A stretch of DNA of 64,000 bases, from positions 1,302,001 through 1,366,000 of the forward strand of contig QPFY01000005.1 of NCBI GenBank assembly GCA_003665825.1, written 5' to 3'. Below, piece by piece: positions 12,510 through 25,014 of this stretch. This DNA is from Microbotryum silenes-acaulis. Taxonomy: Eukaryota; Basidiomycota; Microbotryomycetes; Microbotryales; Microbotryaceae. Position 1 is the stretch's first letter; every line of letters starts with the position of its first letter. The notes below the pieces were generated by a model. It did no database searches. It was not told the origin of the DNA and was given only the letters and a program-made list of their open reading frames with translations. Position numbers and translations under genes: made by a program.

Positions 12510-12751
12510 TGATGCCATAGTCTACAGCGTTCCCTTTTAATATCATGCTCCAATTATACGGTGTACTCCTGTAGCACCCATGAGAGCACGATAATTGGAT
12601 ATAAAAACTATGTACTTCAGTACAGATTAAGAGACGCTACAAGGTTGCAAGATGAATAGTAGATACAATCGCCGCTGAGATTAAACGTGAGCAGGCGGGG
12701 CCAAGAAGAATGTCGCTACAGGGAGAAGGACAAAAGGATGTGTGAAGTTCC

Positions 12752-15196
12752 TCAGTTCTTCAAAGTGGAGAATCCAACGCGGTTCGATCCCAGATCGAAC
12801 GTGACGTAGACGCCCTGTAAAAAGCTACCGCCAAGGACCCATCCGCCGATACCAACGTCGGCACCGACGATAGCTCCCACACATCGATCCGATCCGGCCG
12901 CGACTTTCCCGAGGTTGAGGGCATCGGAAAGAACAGCCCATTTCTGAGATCCTCCGGCGAAGGTGAAGGAAGCGGTGAGCGAAGCCTTGCAGGGGTAGGT
13001 ATAGTATCCTCCCCCACCGCCGTAAGGCGCCGAGTCGGCAACGGCAGCCCAGTAAGTCGCCGCATCCGCCGTCGGTGCCTGGAAGAGGAAGACGGTGTAA
13101 GCCAGGAAGGTGTGCCTCTGGGGTGATACATAGGCACACTCGCTACTCACAACAATGACCGACGTTCCTGTGTCAATGATTGCGTTGATCCCCTTGAGAG
13201 CGGCTTTCCCGTTGACGTTCGCATTTGCACTGACGGTCCAGTCTGCAGGCGATCAAGAGGTAAGCGAAGTTTAGAACACATTTTACTGAAAATATATTCC
13301 AAACGCGTTCTGTGCAACTTGCATCCTTGGGAAACCACACTTGTCCATTGCGTCGACCCAGCGACATAATCGTTCGAGTTCAGCCCCCCGAGGAAAAGCT
13401 CAGAATCACCCGACGCTCCAAGCCTGAACGAGAACTGAGGTGCAGCAACTTGTTTCTCCGCGACCAAAGTCTGAAAGAAGGGCGTCGTTTTGGTTTGGGA
13501 GATGGAGGCATAGGCCATGCCCATCAGGCCATCCATGGGGTCGCTGGCCCAGTCGGAGGACATGCCCGTCGCGACTCCGAAACCTTGGCCGGTTGCCGTC
13601 AAACCGGCCAGAGTAACGGTGTCCTGGTAGACGAGGCCCGTCGTCGAAGAGCCGTCACCGTAAGTGATGCTCAGCTTCTTGGACGGGTCGGCTTTCGACG
13701 TCGACGATTTTGAAGGGTCGTATTTGGTGTGAGGGGCGCACGCGGCCGAGCTGCAGCCAGACGACGGGACCCAGAGATCCGCCGATCCTGTGTCTACAAG
13801 TGAGAGAGGAAGCAGCGGTCAGCTGAGTGTCGGAAGATATCCAAAGTAACACTCTGCCCTAGAACACTCACCAAAGTCGATGTTGAATGTCTTGGCAGGG
13901 GTACCGATGGAGATAGTACCAGTCCAAACTGCGTGTCGGAATCCTTGCAATGTCAGTCAGTATCTCTTTACCACCACACAAGAGAATTACCAGCAAAGCG
14001 TACCTGAGCCGTCGTTGTAATTTGTCAAAGAAACGCCACCTGCCGAGGAGGAGCTCCCGCCACCTTTAGTCGCCGCGGCCTTTGCACCCGTCGAAGTAGT
14101 AGTCGCTCGAGCGCCGGCCTTGCGAGTCGTCGCCGCGGTTGTCTTGGCCGTCGTCGCTTTTTGGCCACCTGCAGTCGTCGCCTTGTTTCCACCTCCATTG
14201 AGTCTCGCGCTCTCCGCAGCTGCTCTTGCTGCCGCACGGGAGGCGACGGCGTCTTCCCGACTTTGTTGCGTCGGTTTAGCCGCGTTGACTCGAAGGTCCG
14301 AACTGGCTTCAATGACGGACTCGACCGGACTCTCCCTGGGAGGGTTGAGACCTCGACCGAACAATCGGCCTGCCCGACGAATACCCTTGAAGCGTTCGAC
14401 GAAGAACAAGGTATCCCCACCTCGTCTCTGCTTCGTCGGGTCGGGCCCGCCACTAACACTTCGAACGCCCCGACTCTTGACTTGGAGGTGTTCGGCAAGG
14501 GGCTCCTCGATCTGACCTGGGGATTCGTTCCATTCCATCGTATTGCCTTCTTCCATCCAAGCTCTCTTTTGACCCATCATCGCACCGGAAATGACACCGT
14601 ACCCGCCGTAGAGAGCTCGGTCCGAAGCGGGCAAAAGCGCTTCGCCTTGGTTCTCGAGGTAGGCCGATGTGCCGCGCTTGAACTTGGCGTGCGTTTTGGC
14701 GAGGTGTGACTGCATTGGAGAGACAGAGAGGATACATCAGCTTTCCGCTCTTTCGAAAGGTTCCATCGGGCGGGAGGAAGGCTTTTCCGAGGAATTTTTT
14801 TCGGTGCCGACTCTTTTCGGGCAGGGCTCGCAGGCAGTTACCGCCGAGCCGCTTAGACCAGGCGCGGGCTTGGAGCGAGCGAACGTTCGAAAGCGGGCCA
14901 GTGACCTAAAAACTCACCTGTACTCGATCCCAAGAGATGGAGCCATCTTCCTTGGTCAACTCGGCTGAACCACGTTTACGAAGAGGGATCCGGATCGTGG
15001 TTCCTGGTGTTTCGTTCGTTGTCTGGGCTGGAGGCGTTGCGAGGTCGACGAGGCGGAGGCCGGCGGCGGCGGCGGCGGCCGAAGCGGGCAGAGATGGCTG
15101 CTCGAGCGCGGTCGCTTGCGCCGCGGCCAGGGACGCGAGAGGGGTCGCTTGGATCGACACGGCGAGCAAGAGTAGGGCCAAAGGTGCTCGAACCAT
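12752..15196 (-). CDS. secreted pepsin-family (A1) aspartic protease with long Thr/Ala/Lys-rich insert
   Basis: Extracellular or vacuolar acid endopeptidase. Exons (minus strand): 14918-15196, 14004-14709, 13872-13928, 13323-13793, 13151-13242, 12752-13078, giving 1,932 bp and 643 residues. An N-terminal hydrophobic signal peptide is followed by a propeptide. Residues ~250-325 form a Thr/Ala/Lys/Gly-rich spacer. The bilobal enzyme begins VWTGTISIGTP. Catalytic aspartates are in DTGSADLWVPSS (D348) and IIDTGTSVIV (D528). The flap region has ITYGDGS, and the C-terminus has GGWVLGGSFLQGVYVTFDL. The intron at 13243-13322 uses a GC donor (gcaagt); splicing there restores QGYWTVSANANVNG. The spacer lies N-terminal to the enzyme domain, which is unusual (stalks are more often C-terminal). 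Confidence 0.93.
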
Positions 15197-16155
15197 AACG
15201 AACTCGGGGGAGAGGAGACGGAACGGGGTACACAGACAACGAGCTCAAGAGATCCTTGAGGGGATGGGACGAGAGCAAGTGGTTGAGGTGAGAGGAGAAG
15301 AACAGACCGTGTGAGCCTCGCAGAAGGTACCACTAGCCGGCGAGCGGAGGGACTATTTGTGACGCGAGAGGATTCCGAAGTCGGCGAGAGGGAGGAAAAG
15401 GGAGGAAAAGGGGGGCAACGCGCGGGGCCCACCGCTCGGGTCTCGCTGGCGCGCGTACTGATTGGGCCGGAGATCGTCCAGGCCGACGCACGCGGCCTCG
15501 CAGAAGATTGTGTGGGCCTTTGAAATATAAAGCAGGGTTAATGTGGTACTGTTAATTGCTGCGGCATATGGATGACGCGTATGAGCTTGTACCCGAGCGC
15601 GCTCCGCAGGCGTGCCAATGCCTGCGGCATTTCGCCCATTTCAGTTAGATTGGAGGTGGCGCGCGCGCGACCAAGGGCGGCAAGGGGCTGGACAACTCCC
15701 GCTCGCGGCTCGGCTGTCAAGCGCTCGCACGCCCCCTCGAGCGCGACTCTCGCTGAGAAAATGAACTCTATATTGAGCGTTCTTTGTGGCGCTCATTTTC
15801 CAGCAAAGCCTACTTCCACCCGGAGCCCGAGATCTGCTGAAACAACCCTCGTTACTGCCGCTCGCCGCGCCGGCGGAAACGTTTCTCACGTGTGAGATGA
15901 CCGGCCCGAGTGTTTCTAGCGTGTACCAGGTCTCAAGCCACCTCCTGCCGAGTGCTACTGCGCGTTCCAAGATGTGGATGAGATGTCACTTGGAGCCACA
16001 GTCCTTCTTGGCAAAGGAACAATGAAACATTGTGGCAGCCTGGTGCCTGCTGCGACGAAACATAGGGGGTCCGGAACTAATCACGTGACAGATGTCCGAG
16101 AAACTCGGCTGAAACGACGGCAGCAACACACAAGGTCTTCATTACAAGACAAGAA
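15197..16155. other. intergenic between protease start and LCP5 stop
   Basis: No supported gene. It should contain the protease promoter and the LCP5 3' untranslated region. Short GC-rich and purine-rich stretches are present but no feature I can name. Confidence 0.5.
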
Positions 16156-17550
16156 TCAACTCCTCTTGGCTCTAGCGATCCCCGTTTGAGCCCTGCCCAC
16201 AGCTCTATCGAACTGATTCTTCTTGGTCGAGCCCTTCTTCCTCGACCCATCGTCAAACCCAGCAAGTCCGTTCGACCCTCTCCCCTCCCCTTGTTCCCCA
16301 GCGGCGCCTGCTGACCCCCTTTGGTCATCCCTCTTCATCTTCTTCATCGCATCATAAGCCCCTTGGTTCCTTCCCTTACTAATCTCACCCAACAAATCAT
16401 CGAACTCGGCACCATAACCACCCAAACGACGCTTGCCACCTCGTCCAGCACCTAATCCACCAAACGCAACTTCCTCTTCTTCGGCACGGCGCTTCTTGGC
16501 GTCCTTTTTGGACATGCGCATACGGGTGAAGTGGTCCATTTCGTATTGCTCGACTTGCTTGAGGTGACGAGCTGTTCCCGAGGTCAATGTCGGGTCCGCG
16601 GAGGCGGAAAGACCTGTCGTCGATTCGCCGTAGGGGGTCGAAGCCGAGAGTCCGGTCGACATGTCGGTGACGAGATGGGATGCGGTTGCTCTTTTGGCCG
16701 CTTTCTTGCCTGCAATGTGTTCCGAAGAAGATCTGATCAGTGAAGGGTCTTTGCAATCGAGAGTGGATTCCGGGAGAAGGTGCGCACCTTTGGCAGGTGC
16801 TTCGATGTAGGGCACAGCGGCGACTCGAGGAGGCCTATAGATACCACCTGGTCTTGAACCAGAGTCATCGTTCATCATCGCACCACCGTATGCCCTCTCT
16901 TCCTGATCTTCTTCGTCTTCGGACACGGTTCGGTCTAGGACGAGGTTGCTGATGTTGGGCTTGAACGCGAGAGGGTCTGAGAAGAGGGGCAGAGAGCGAA
17001 AATCAGAATCAGCTATGCCTATCACCACTTTTGAATGGCAGCGCTGACTCACCATTCATCATCTCCTCATCATCGACGCCCTGAGCGGCCTGATCGGCCC
17101 TGCGCACGAGCTTCTCGATCTGATACTTGAGCTTGCCTTCGAGCGGGGAGATCTTTTCGAGTACGATGCGGTGCTTGATCAACGTTGCGACCAGAGAGGA
17201 GCCCTCGGGCGAGGTGAGGGAGGTCGTAGGGCATGCCAGCTTGAGTTGAAGGAGAGCAACGAGGTGGTGGAGGTAGGAGAGGAGGAGCTGGTTCTTGAGC
17301 GACAGAAGCGAGATCCCCTTCGCATCGTCGAGATCCGAGGTCGCGTCGAGCCTGCGCGATGTGTGAGATGTGTGAGCTTTGAATTGACAATGCTTTGATG
17401 GGACGATTGGACACGTCAGACTACTCACCTCTGCTGCCAGCCTTGGACGGACTGCCTGAGCTGACTCGCGCCGCTCCTGACGTCGGCGAGCAGGGTGGTG
17501 ATGGTCGACACTTCATCTGCTGTGGGCTCGAAGGTACTTGTCGACGCCAT
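16156..17550 (-). CDS. LCP5: Lcp5 / neuroguidin, Sas10-C1D family small-subunit processome protein
   Basis: Nucleolar protein acting in early 18S rRNA processing with the U3 snoRNP. Exons (minus strand): 17429-17550, 17053-17351, 16156-16976, giving 1,242 bp and 413 residues. Residues ~1-120 are the helical Sas10/Utp3/C1D domain (GISLLSLKNQLLLSYLHHLV, KISPLEGKLKYQIEKLVR). Then come DPLAFKPNISNLV and GIYRPPRVAAVPY, hallmarks of the Lcp5 branch, and a basic C-terminus with KKDAKKRRAEEEEVAFGGLG and a GFDDG/KKNQFDRAV tail. The start ATG (17548-17550) is followed directly by conserved STITTLLADVRSG. The upstream neighbour on the plus strand is uS13m, about 530 bp away. Confidence 0.92.
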
Positions 17551-18083
17551 GTTGCTCGATATTGTGGTAGCTGAGCGTCACGGCGTGGATGTACCTGTAT
17601 GCGTGAGTGTGGTGAGCGCTGAACCGGTCTGGCTGGCTCGGTGCTCGCCTGATTGCGAAGTCGGCCACCTGGCCGCTCTTAGCTGTCTCAGCTGCTCTCC
17701 GCCGCTCTCCACCGCTCGTTTCTAGCCGCTCGTAATCCCGCCTACTAATAGTGTATAGTCCCGCTCGGAGCGTTCGGCGCGCCTGCGAGAACGGCACGCG
17801 CGAGCCGACACGCCACGGCTCAGCTCCGCTAATCGGCTCACCTCGACTCGGCTCAGCTCCTCTCTATCAACCGCACGTCTCCCCCGGGCACCCAGCGCAT
17901 CCAAAGTACTCCCAGCATCTACCTGTACCCCATCGGATCCGAGCACGCTACTCAGCCGAACTGCTGCACCTCAAATTGCACCCCTCCTGCCCTCTCCTGC
18001 CTCGCCTTGAACGAGTGCGTACACACACAAACCCTCGTCTCGTCTGGGACATCTCTCCTCACCAAAGCCAGAAACTGATATCT
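17551..18083. promoter_or_regulatory. shared divergent promoter region of LCP5 and uS13m
   Basis: 533 bp between two divergently oriented start codons. No TATA box or operator stands out. Confidence 0.5.
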
Positions 18084-18796
18084 ATGCATCCTCTCACAGT
18101 GGTCAATCTTCTCGGCGCAACCTTGCCCGATCGCAAGCTGGTCAAGGTCAGTCTCACCGTTCACTTTTACCTCCACCCTGTCTGCCCAATGTCTTACCTC
18201 CCTCTGAACTTCTTCCCTAGATCGCCCTCTTGGTCTTCTACGGTATCAACCACCACACCTCATCCCGTATCATGGCCCGCCTCCAATTCCACGACCAACT
18301 GCGCGTCTCGGAGCTGAGCGAACCCCAACTCAACTCTTTGTCGGCGCTCCTCTCCGCACCCCCAAGTGCGATCCGACCCAGTACACCCCTCTTACCTTAT
18401 TACCCTTCGACAGCACCATCAGAATCGACGCCGACAGCGAGCACTTCGTCGAACAGGGAATTGATTCCTCGCGATCCGCCTTCGGTCGCTCAAGATCCCA
18501 TTTCGTCCCTTTTGCTCGAGGAGGATCTGAAACGACAAATGCGCGCCAACATTGCGCATCATCGACAGATCGGCACCTTGAAGGGACGACAACACGCTAT
18601 GGGATTGCCCGTGAGGGGGCAGAAGAACAGGACCAATGGCAAAACTGCCAAGAGGTTGAACAGGATCGAGAGAAAGTTCTTCTCCACCTCGACGACAGCA
18701 GGAAGCAGAACGACGACGACGGGTTCGACTGGGTTGATGAGGGAACTGAAGGGGCTTTGGAGTAGTCAAGGCAGGAGTACTGCTTGGAAGATGTGA
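18084..18796 (+). CDS. SWS2: mitochondrial small-subunit ribosomal protein uS13m
   Basis: Ribosomal protein of the mitochondrial 37S subunit head, contacting 16S-type rRNA and tRNA. Exons 18084-18146 and 18221-18796, giving 639 bp and 212 residues. The intron uses donor GTCAGT. S13 family signatures are VFYGINHHTSSRIMARL (helix-two-turn-helix), LLLEEDLKRQMRANIAHH, IGTLKGRQHAMGLPVRGQ and NRTNGKTAKRLN. A Ser/Pro/Thr-rich insertion sits between the N-terminal helix and the central helix, and a ~40-residue Ser/Thr/Gly-rich tail follows the conserved C-terminus. The symbol is that of the yeast orthologue. Confidence 0.9.
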
Positions 18797-19008
18797 ACCA
18801 GGATTGAAATCGAGGGAATTACAGATCGGAATGCATCGCCGCGACCGCTCGGCCGCGGGCATTTACAGCATCAAGGTATTGAATGCGGGATACATCACGT
18901 ACTCCTCACGTGCTCTATACAAAGGCTGGGTGTATTCATCGTGAACATCCAGCGATCTGCTGGATTTGTCGCCCTCCTCTATCGCCTCGACTCCGCCGTA
19001 CCGAAGTC

Positions 19009-21147
19009 TCATTGACTGATCTTCTCCCTGACGCTCTCGCCCGTTCCATCCCGGACGACCCTCACGTTGCTGAGAGCCAACCATTCCGAATAGTCTGAAC
19101 CACCCCTCGCTTCGCTCCTGGAAGCTGGGATGGCACCCCTATAATCTTCGATCGGCTCCTCTCGCTCCTTTTCAAACGTCTGGAAAGGATGCTCGATGCC
19201 CGAATGACGATGCACCATTGTCGGGTCCAATCTCGTCCCCCGAGGCAGCGTGTCGATTTGAGAAGTGGCGCCCATCTCTTCACCCCCACCCGAAGAAGAC
19301 GTCAACCCTGCAGCTGGCGTCCCACCCGACAAAGTTCGATAATGCCACAAATTCCGAATCAAACCCAGCGTAGCGCAACACGAACTGATGCCGGAGATCC
19401 AAGCCGCTCCGACCGTGGTGACTTCGGTGGCGATCCATGACCCATGGATGGTTTGATCTTTCGCGACCGCGTACGCCGAATAGATCAACAACCCAATCAG
19501 GGCGACGGTGTTGGCGCTGATGAAGGAGGAGAGCACGATGAGTTCCGACCGCGCTTTCGAGACGAGCACGAGCGTTTCCGCGCGTTTTCGATGTAGGCTC
19601 GAAGATTGGGCGACGAATCGGAGGCCTTGGGCGTCGAGAGACAGGTTCTTGGGTAGGATGAAGGTGCTGTGCGGTGGTGAGGAAGCGGCACATTTGAATG
19701 TGGTGTTGGTCGGGGAGAAGACACGGATCGGGCCGTGGTTGGTTGAAAGGTCCGTTTCGGCAGGTTCGGCCGCGGTCGGTTCTTCTCCGGTGGGGTCTTG
19801 TTCGAGACTTCGCATCAGACTTTTCTTGCTGAGCTCGATATGGGCCCCCAGATGACGCGCCAAGCCCAAGCCGGTCAGGCTGAAAACGTATACCAAGGAA
19901 GCAGGGATGCAGAGGAGGATGAAGTACCACTTGATCATGTGAAGCAACTTGTCCGATGCCGAACTGAACGCCGCGCTAGCGCTGACGGCGCGCGCCGAGT
20001 CGGTGGGAGAAATGCCGTTTGGGTATGCGGTCGCGAGTTGGGAGAGGAGGTTGGTGAGAGAACGGAGATGGGACCAAAAATTTGAAACGCATTCGATTTG
20101 CCAGACGCCGATTGCCTGGGGTCATAAAAGGAAACGTGAACGGTCGAGACCGTCAGCCCCTTTTCGGCTCGGCGGGCGGGCGTGGGCACGGGGCAGGTGG
20201 ACTTACGATGCATCCTAAAAGGGCCGACAAGCCCAGACCGGCGAAGAAGAGGTTGACGGTAGCGGATGAAATAACCGAAAGGGGTGAGGTGTGATTCGAC
20301 TTGGATTTGTTGGTGAGGATGTACGTCGTGTAAATAAACCACGAAGCAACCCAGCCATGAACAAACATCGGGCACATGACGAATGCGCGGACAAAGTGGC
20401 CGCCGATGGTGGGGTTACGGTGTTCGATGTATTGATTCAAGGCGTCGAGGATTATGAAAATCCAGCAGGTCGAGGATATGATGCCTAGTGTGGCACTGAT
20501 GATCCGAGCGTTCATGACTAGGAGGTCGCCGGGGGGTCGCCGGACCTAGAAGGGGAAAAATTTGATCAGGCTGTGCGACCGCGGCGTGACCAATCAAAGC
20601 GCTTGCCACTCACGAACTGATACAACCATTGTGGCGGAGAAGGAGTCACACGCCTCCTCTGTACTTCAAGTACAGCCAAATATGCCACGGACAAGATGAT
20701 CACCCTGAACTCGAGACATCAGGGGGTCGGCGGATGAGAAGATCACCCGAAGGCGAGACACAGCGTTCTCCGTCAGGAGCCAGTTCGGTTCGCCTCCGAA
20801 TTGCACTCACCCGCCGTTCAGCGCGAGGAGCACGATTGCTCTGATCTTGAACCCGTTGAGGTTGTCTTGAGTGTGATAGACTTGAGCCTGGGCGAGGAAA
20901 GCATTTGGAGTTGTAAATGAAGAAGTGTGGGTGTGTCAATGACGGAAGTGAGGGCAGTGCAGTGGAAGCGGCCGGCGACTCCAAAGGCGGATGTCAGCGT
21001 GACTGACCTGCACCAAGTCGAGCGAAGCTGAAACCGCAGCCAAGCCCTCCAGCTTTAGCGAGACCTCAGGATCGTTGGCAAGTGTGAGAAGAATGCATCC
21101 TCACCTTGAAAGGGATTAATGGTCGTCCCATTCGATTGTTGACTCAT
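19009..21147 (-). CDS. seven-hydrophobic-segment membrane protein, tandem paralogue 1
   Basis: Function unknown. Exons (minus strand): 21105-21147, 21008-21027, 20811-20887, 20614-20704, 20207-20545, 19009-20115, giving 1,677 bp and 558 residues. Hydrophobic segments: GFKIRAIVLLALNGGVIILS; ARIISATLGIISSTCWIFII; FVMCPMFVHGWVASWFIYTT; VNLFFAGLGLSALLGCIV; YFILLCIPASLVYVFSLTGL; SFISANTVALIGLLIYSAYA; VGAAWISGISSCCATLGLI. The number and the ~20-residue N-terminus recall a receptor-like topology, but no known GPCR motif is visible. Shared with paralogue 2 are VSKARSEL, the HGWVA...TTY(I/V)LTN loop and SW(I/V)ATEV. A ~110-residue polar region separates segments 5 and 6, and a ~120-residue tail follows segment 7. 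Exon lengths match paralogue 2 (43, 20, 77 and 91 bp for the first four). Confidence 0.8.
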
Positions 21148-22275
21148 TCTTGGAACAGAGTGGCTGCTGGATTAGGCAACACTGGCTGCCGAAGTGGAGG
21201 ATTGGAAAAGGGAAAGAGGCGATGTGCACGGGTTTGATCCCTCGAAGCAGCAAGACCTGCCATGATAGACTGTTTGATGTGTCTAATTCCTTGCAGATGG
21301 TCGAGTTGTCCAAATTGCCTATTAGTAAAGAAAAGAGAGTGACGAGTGACCATCAAAGGTACCGTGACAAATCGAAAACATAAGGAGACGCGAGCTTGTC
21401 TCACTAGTGGGCAAGGCCCGTGTAGGGTATGCTTTTTATTATCTAAATACACTCAAGATAGACCATGACCCGGCGACGTAAAATTCCCGGAATCCAACGG
21501 CAACCCCATGGGAGCCATGGCGGGTTGAAACATGTTATGAGGGCATGCCTCACAGAGCAGACCTTTAAGTAGCCTCTGAGTACTCTGAGTAGCTAGAACT
21601 ATCAAAACCTAGCATCGACTTGCTTTGGGTCTAACGGTCAAGAAAGACAGATTGTAATTATGAGTCGCAGACGCAAACCTTACAGACCGCGAAGAAAAAA
21701 ATCGATTGAATATGGCGATATATACAGGGCCCTGGGATCGCTTGAGGCACCCCATGGTTCTGGTCGACCTACTTGGCGGAGAAAAAAAAAAGGTCCGCGA
21801 GTGAGAAGCCCTGAGGCTAGCAGAGGCTAGCTCCGAGGGGAGGAATACGAGTCGGCAACCGCCAAGTTAAGCAACTGGCTAACGGCTCGTCGACCCCCGA
21901 ACCCAATCGGGCGGTCACGCGCTTCGAAACAAGTTAGAGTTTTTTCTCGTTACCCTGTCGATTCATCAAAGGGCAGTGATTGATGAAGTCACAGTCACGG
22001 ATGGGATAGAACTCTCCGTGTCCCTATTTTTCTTTCCGGAGCCGGAGCTTGCGCTCCCGCCCCGAAGGCCCGATCAAACAGGCACGACCTCCCGATTGCT
22101 GACTCGGAGGCCGGATAATTTTGATCCGACACAGTTGAGGTGCTCATACGGTTTAACGAATGTTAGAATGCACACATCAGCTAGATCGTTAGTGCAAAAT
22201 GCATACAAGCCCTTCGACCATTAATTATTTTGCAGCACCCGTTTCACGCCCCTCATGCCAATGGCACCTGTCGAA
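21148..22275. other. intergenic between tandem paralogues 1 and 2
   Basis: No supported gene. It contains the promoter of paralogue 1. AT-richer than the genes; one short A-run at 21781-21791. Confidence 0.5.
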
Positions 22276-24270
22276 TCACAACTCGAGTGGTGGCAAGGCA
22301 AAGGTCTTTGACGGAGAGTGTGCATCTCTCATCGATAAGCTATGGTGCGCTTGTAACTTGTCCTCACGAAGTGGTCTTTCGGTAGGGCGTAGGTCCTCGA
22401 GGAGGACAGCAACCGCCGATGGATTATAGAGCGTGTCGCCCTGTTTCGGATTAAGCTCGTCCAAGCCGAGCAGGCTTGTCGCCCCTCGATGAACCCAGTT
22501 GTTGTAGATCAGAGCGACCGTCGCCACACTGAGGCAGATACTACAGACCCAAGCAGCACCCATCGCCGAAACTTCTGTCGCGACCCAGGAACCGCGCTTG
22601 AATTGTCCATTGCCACACATCGTCGCGACATAGATCATGATCGCGATCAAGGCGGCCGCGTTGACGCCGACGCAGGCCGACACGAGTAGGAGCTCGGAGC
22701 GTGCTTTGGTCACGAGTGCGATCGTTCTTGCACGTGTCCCGTGGATGTTGTCCGATTTGGCGATCCTTCGAAGCTCTTCGGCGGTGAAGATGACATGTTT
22801 CGACGAGCAAGTAGGTGATTCGTTTTCCGACTCTTTTATGTTGTCGCCTTCGAGGAGCATCCACGGAGCTTCCGGCCGACAACAAGAAGCTACTGATCTT
22901 GCACCTGGCATGCTCATGTTTCGCGCGAGTGATTTCTTGCTGTGACGGATGTGTTTCCCGAGATCACGCGCCAAGAGCAGGCCGGTCAGACTGAAGAGTA
23001 CCGTGGTAAAGGCGGGGATGCATAGTATCCCATACGTCCATTCCGTGACGGAGAGGAATCGATTCGTGGCTTCACTCATCCCGAGCGATTTCTTTGCAAG
23101 CTCGACGATGGCATCAGGTGCGTTGTTGGGAAACGTATCGAGGGCTCGGATGAGAAAGGACTCCAAGTCGATGAACGAGCCCCAGAACTGGTACGAGACG
23201 CGAAGATTCCACACTCCTGTTGCCTGTCAGGTAATAGGTAACTCAGAGGATCAATGAGAATGGCTTCACGAATCTGTACATTCGGCGCAAGGGAACTAAC
23301 GATGCATCCCAAAAGCATGGCAAGCGAACTCCCAATGAACGAGGCGTTGAAGATGACGGCAGGTATACTCGAAAGGAATGTCGTTCTATCCGGTTGGTTC
23401 GTGAGGACGTATGTTGTGAACACGGACCAGACCGCTACCCATCCGTGCAAAAAGATTAAACAGCTAATGAAAGCGCGTGCGACGAGACTTGGGCCGAGAG
23501 GTCGATGCTGAATGAAGAGTAACATGGACTCGACGACGATCCATATCCACCCGCCGGCCGAGAAGACTCCCATGAATGCGATGACGAGCCTCGAGTTGAT
23601 GACGAGGATCTCCCCTGTTGGACGGCGAATCTGTTGCAGAGCAGAGCGCTCCCGCGTGAATGAGCACCGCACGGATGCGACAGCCAACTCCTTCGCTAAT
23701 ACCACTGTCCCAAGGCTGCCCATTGCTCAACTTACGTATTGGTACATCCACCGCCGCTGAGGAGGGTTTGAATTACACCTCTGCAGCTCGAGCACGACCA
23801 CGTAAGCGATGGAAAGCATGATGACCCTGTTATTGGTAGCGTAAGGGCCTCGGCAATCTCGATTCAGCAGGGGACAGGGGACGATAAGGAGTACGCCTCG
23901 AGGTTCGGTTGAGTCAGAGCAGATGAGATCCGCAACTCACCCACCGTTGAGAACGATGAGGATGATAGCTCGGATCTTGAAGCCACCTAGGTACTGCTTG
24001 TCATGATACACCTTCTCCTGTAAGCCAGAGCAAGGATCCGATGTTAGCTTGATAATGCCAAAGCGTGGTGTGTGCACTTTCGGAAGTGTGGCCAAGCTGG
24101 TGACCCTACTGACCTGGAGCGTGTGCAGGACCGCTGGCGACCGGGGCAGCGGCGCGAGATTCCGCCATGATCTCATCAGCATACACGCCCCTTTAGGGAA
24201 AGTTCAGCAAAGTGACAGACCACTCACCACTGTATAAGTTATAAGCACCAGTATGAGATGGTGTTGTCAT
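22276..24270 (-). CDS. seven-hydrophobic-segment membrane protein, tandem paralogue 2
   Basis: Function unknown; paralogue of the gene at 19009-21147. Exons (minus strand): 24228-24270, 24114-24133, 23941-24017, 23736-23826, 23301-23630, 22276-23223, giving 1,509 bp and 502 residues. The first four exons are 43, 20, 77 and 91 bp, the same as in paralogue 1, with the same splice phases. Conserved blocks are GFKIRAI, EL/VQR, VVESMLLFIQHRPLG, FLHGWVAVWSVFTTYVLTNQ, LLGCIV, SLTGLLLARDLGKHI, ALVTKARSELLLVSACVGVN and SWVATEVSAMGAAWV. It differs in a shorter tail and a Cys-containing segment 5-6 loop. The start ATG (24268-24270) was chosen because it reproduces the 43-bp first exon of paralogue 1. 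Confidence 0.8.
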
Positions 24271-25014
24271 GCTCACGAAGGTGGAATGAGCTGAAACGGC
24301 GCGAACGGGCCGACGCCCTCTAGAGATGAAGCACCGATTGGAGAATGAAAACGCCTTTGGGTGCGGGGTCTCAAGTGTTGCCCTCACAGCGGAGGGACAA
24401 GGGTCTTACCTTGAGCGCCAATGGGTACTCAGCTCTGACACTGCTCTGACCTCCCGGGGTGAAGGCGGCGAAAGCCTTGACTTATGGACTGCGAATGTCT
24501 CGATCGCGCGCAACGGTCGCAAGCGGCGCGGGCCTGCAGGTTTCAGCGCAGCGAAAGGAGACAATGGCATCGCTTCAAAAAGCGTCACTTCGTACAGGAC
24601 TTATAGCTTAGTTGCTCCAATGACGCTTAACGAGATACATAACTAGCTTATTATGGGTCGCTTTGGTACCGTCACGCTGAATTAGTGCAGCACGGTGATC
24701 CCCCTATGATCCGAAAGTTGCGGTAGCGAGAATCCGCTTCGGAGGAGAACAGTCTCGCAGACGATATGAAAAGTAGCATGGACTCAACATCTTGTTTTCA
24801 AGTCAAGTGAGTTGCATTATTTGCACATATTTTACCAAGAGCTGTATCTTCTTCTGTACAACTCCCTCAAACGCGAACAGTCGCCGGCGGGAGCTTGTTC
24901 GAAGCGAACACAGCGGCACTCCAGCCCCCACGCCTATACTTTCAGGACCCTCACGCGATGTCCAAAAAACCCCATTGAGTTCAAGACCGGCTGAGAAAAT
25001 AACACTGTCGACGA
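24271..25014. other. intergenic between paralogue 2 and the decayed paralogue 3
   Basis: No supported gene; promoter of paralogue 2 expected here. Confidence 0.45.
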
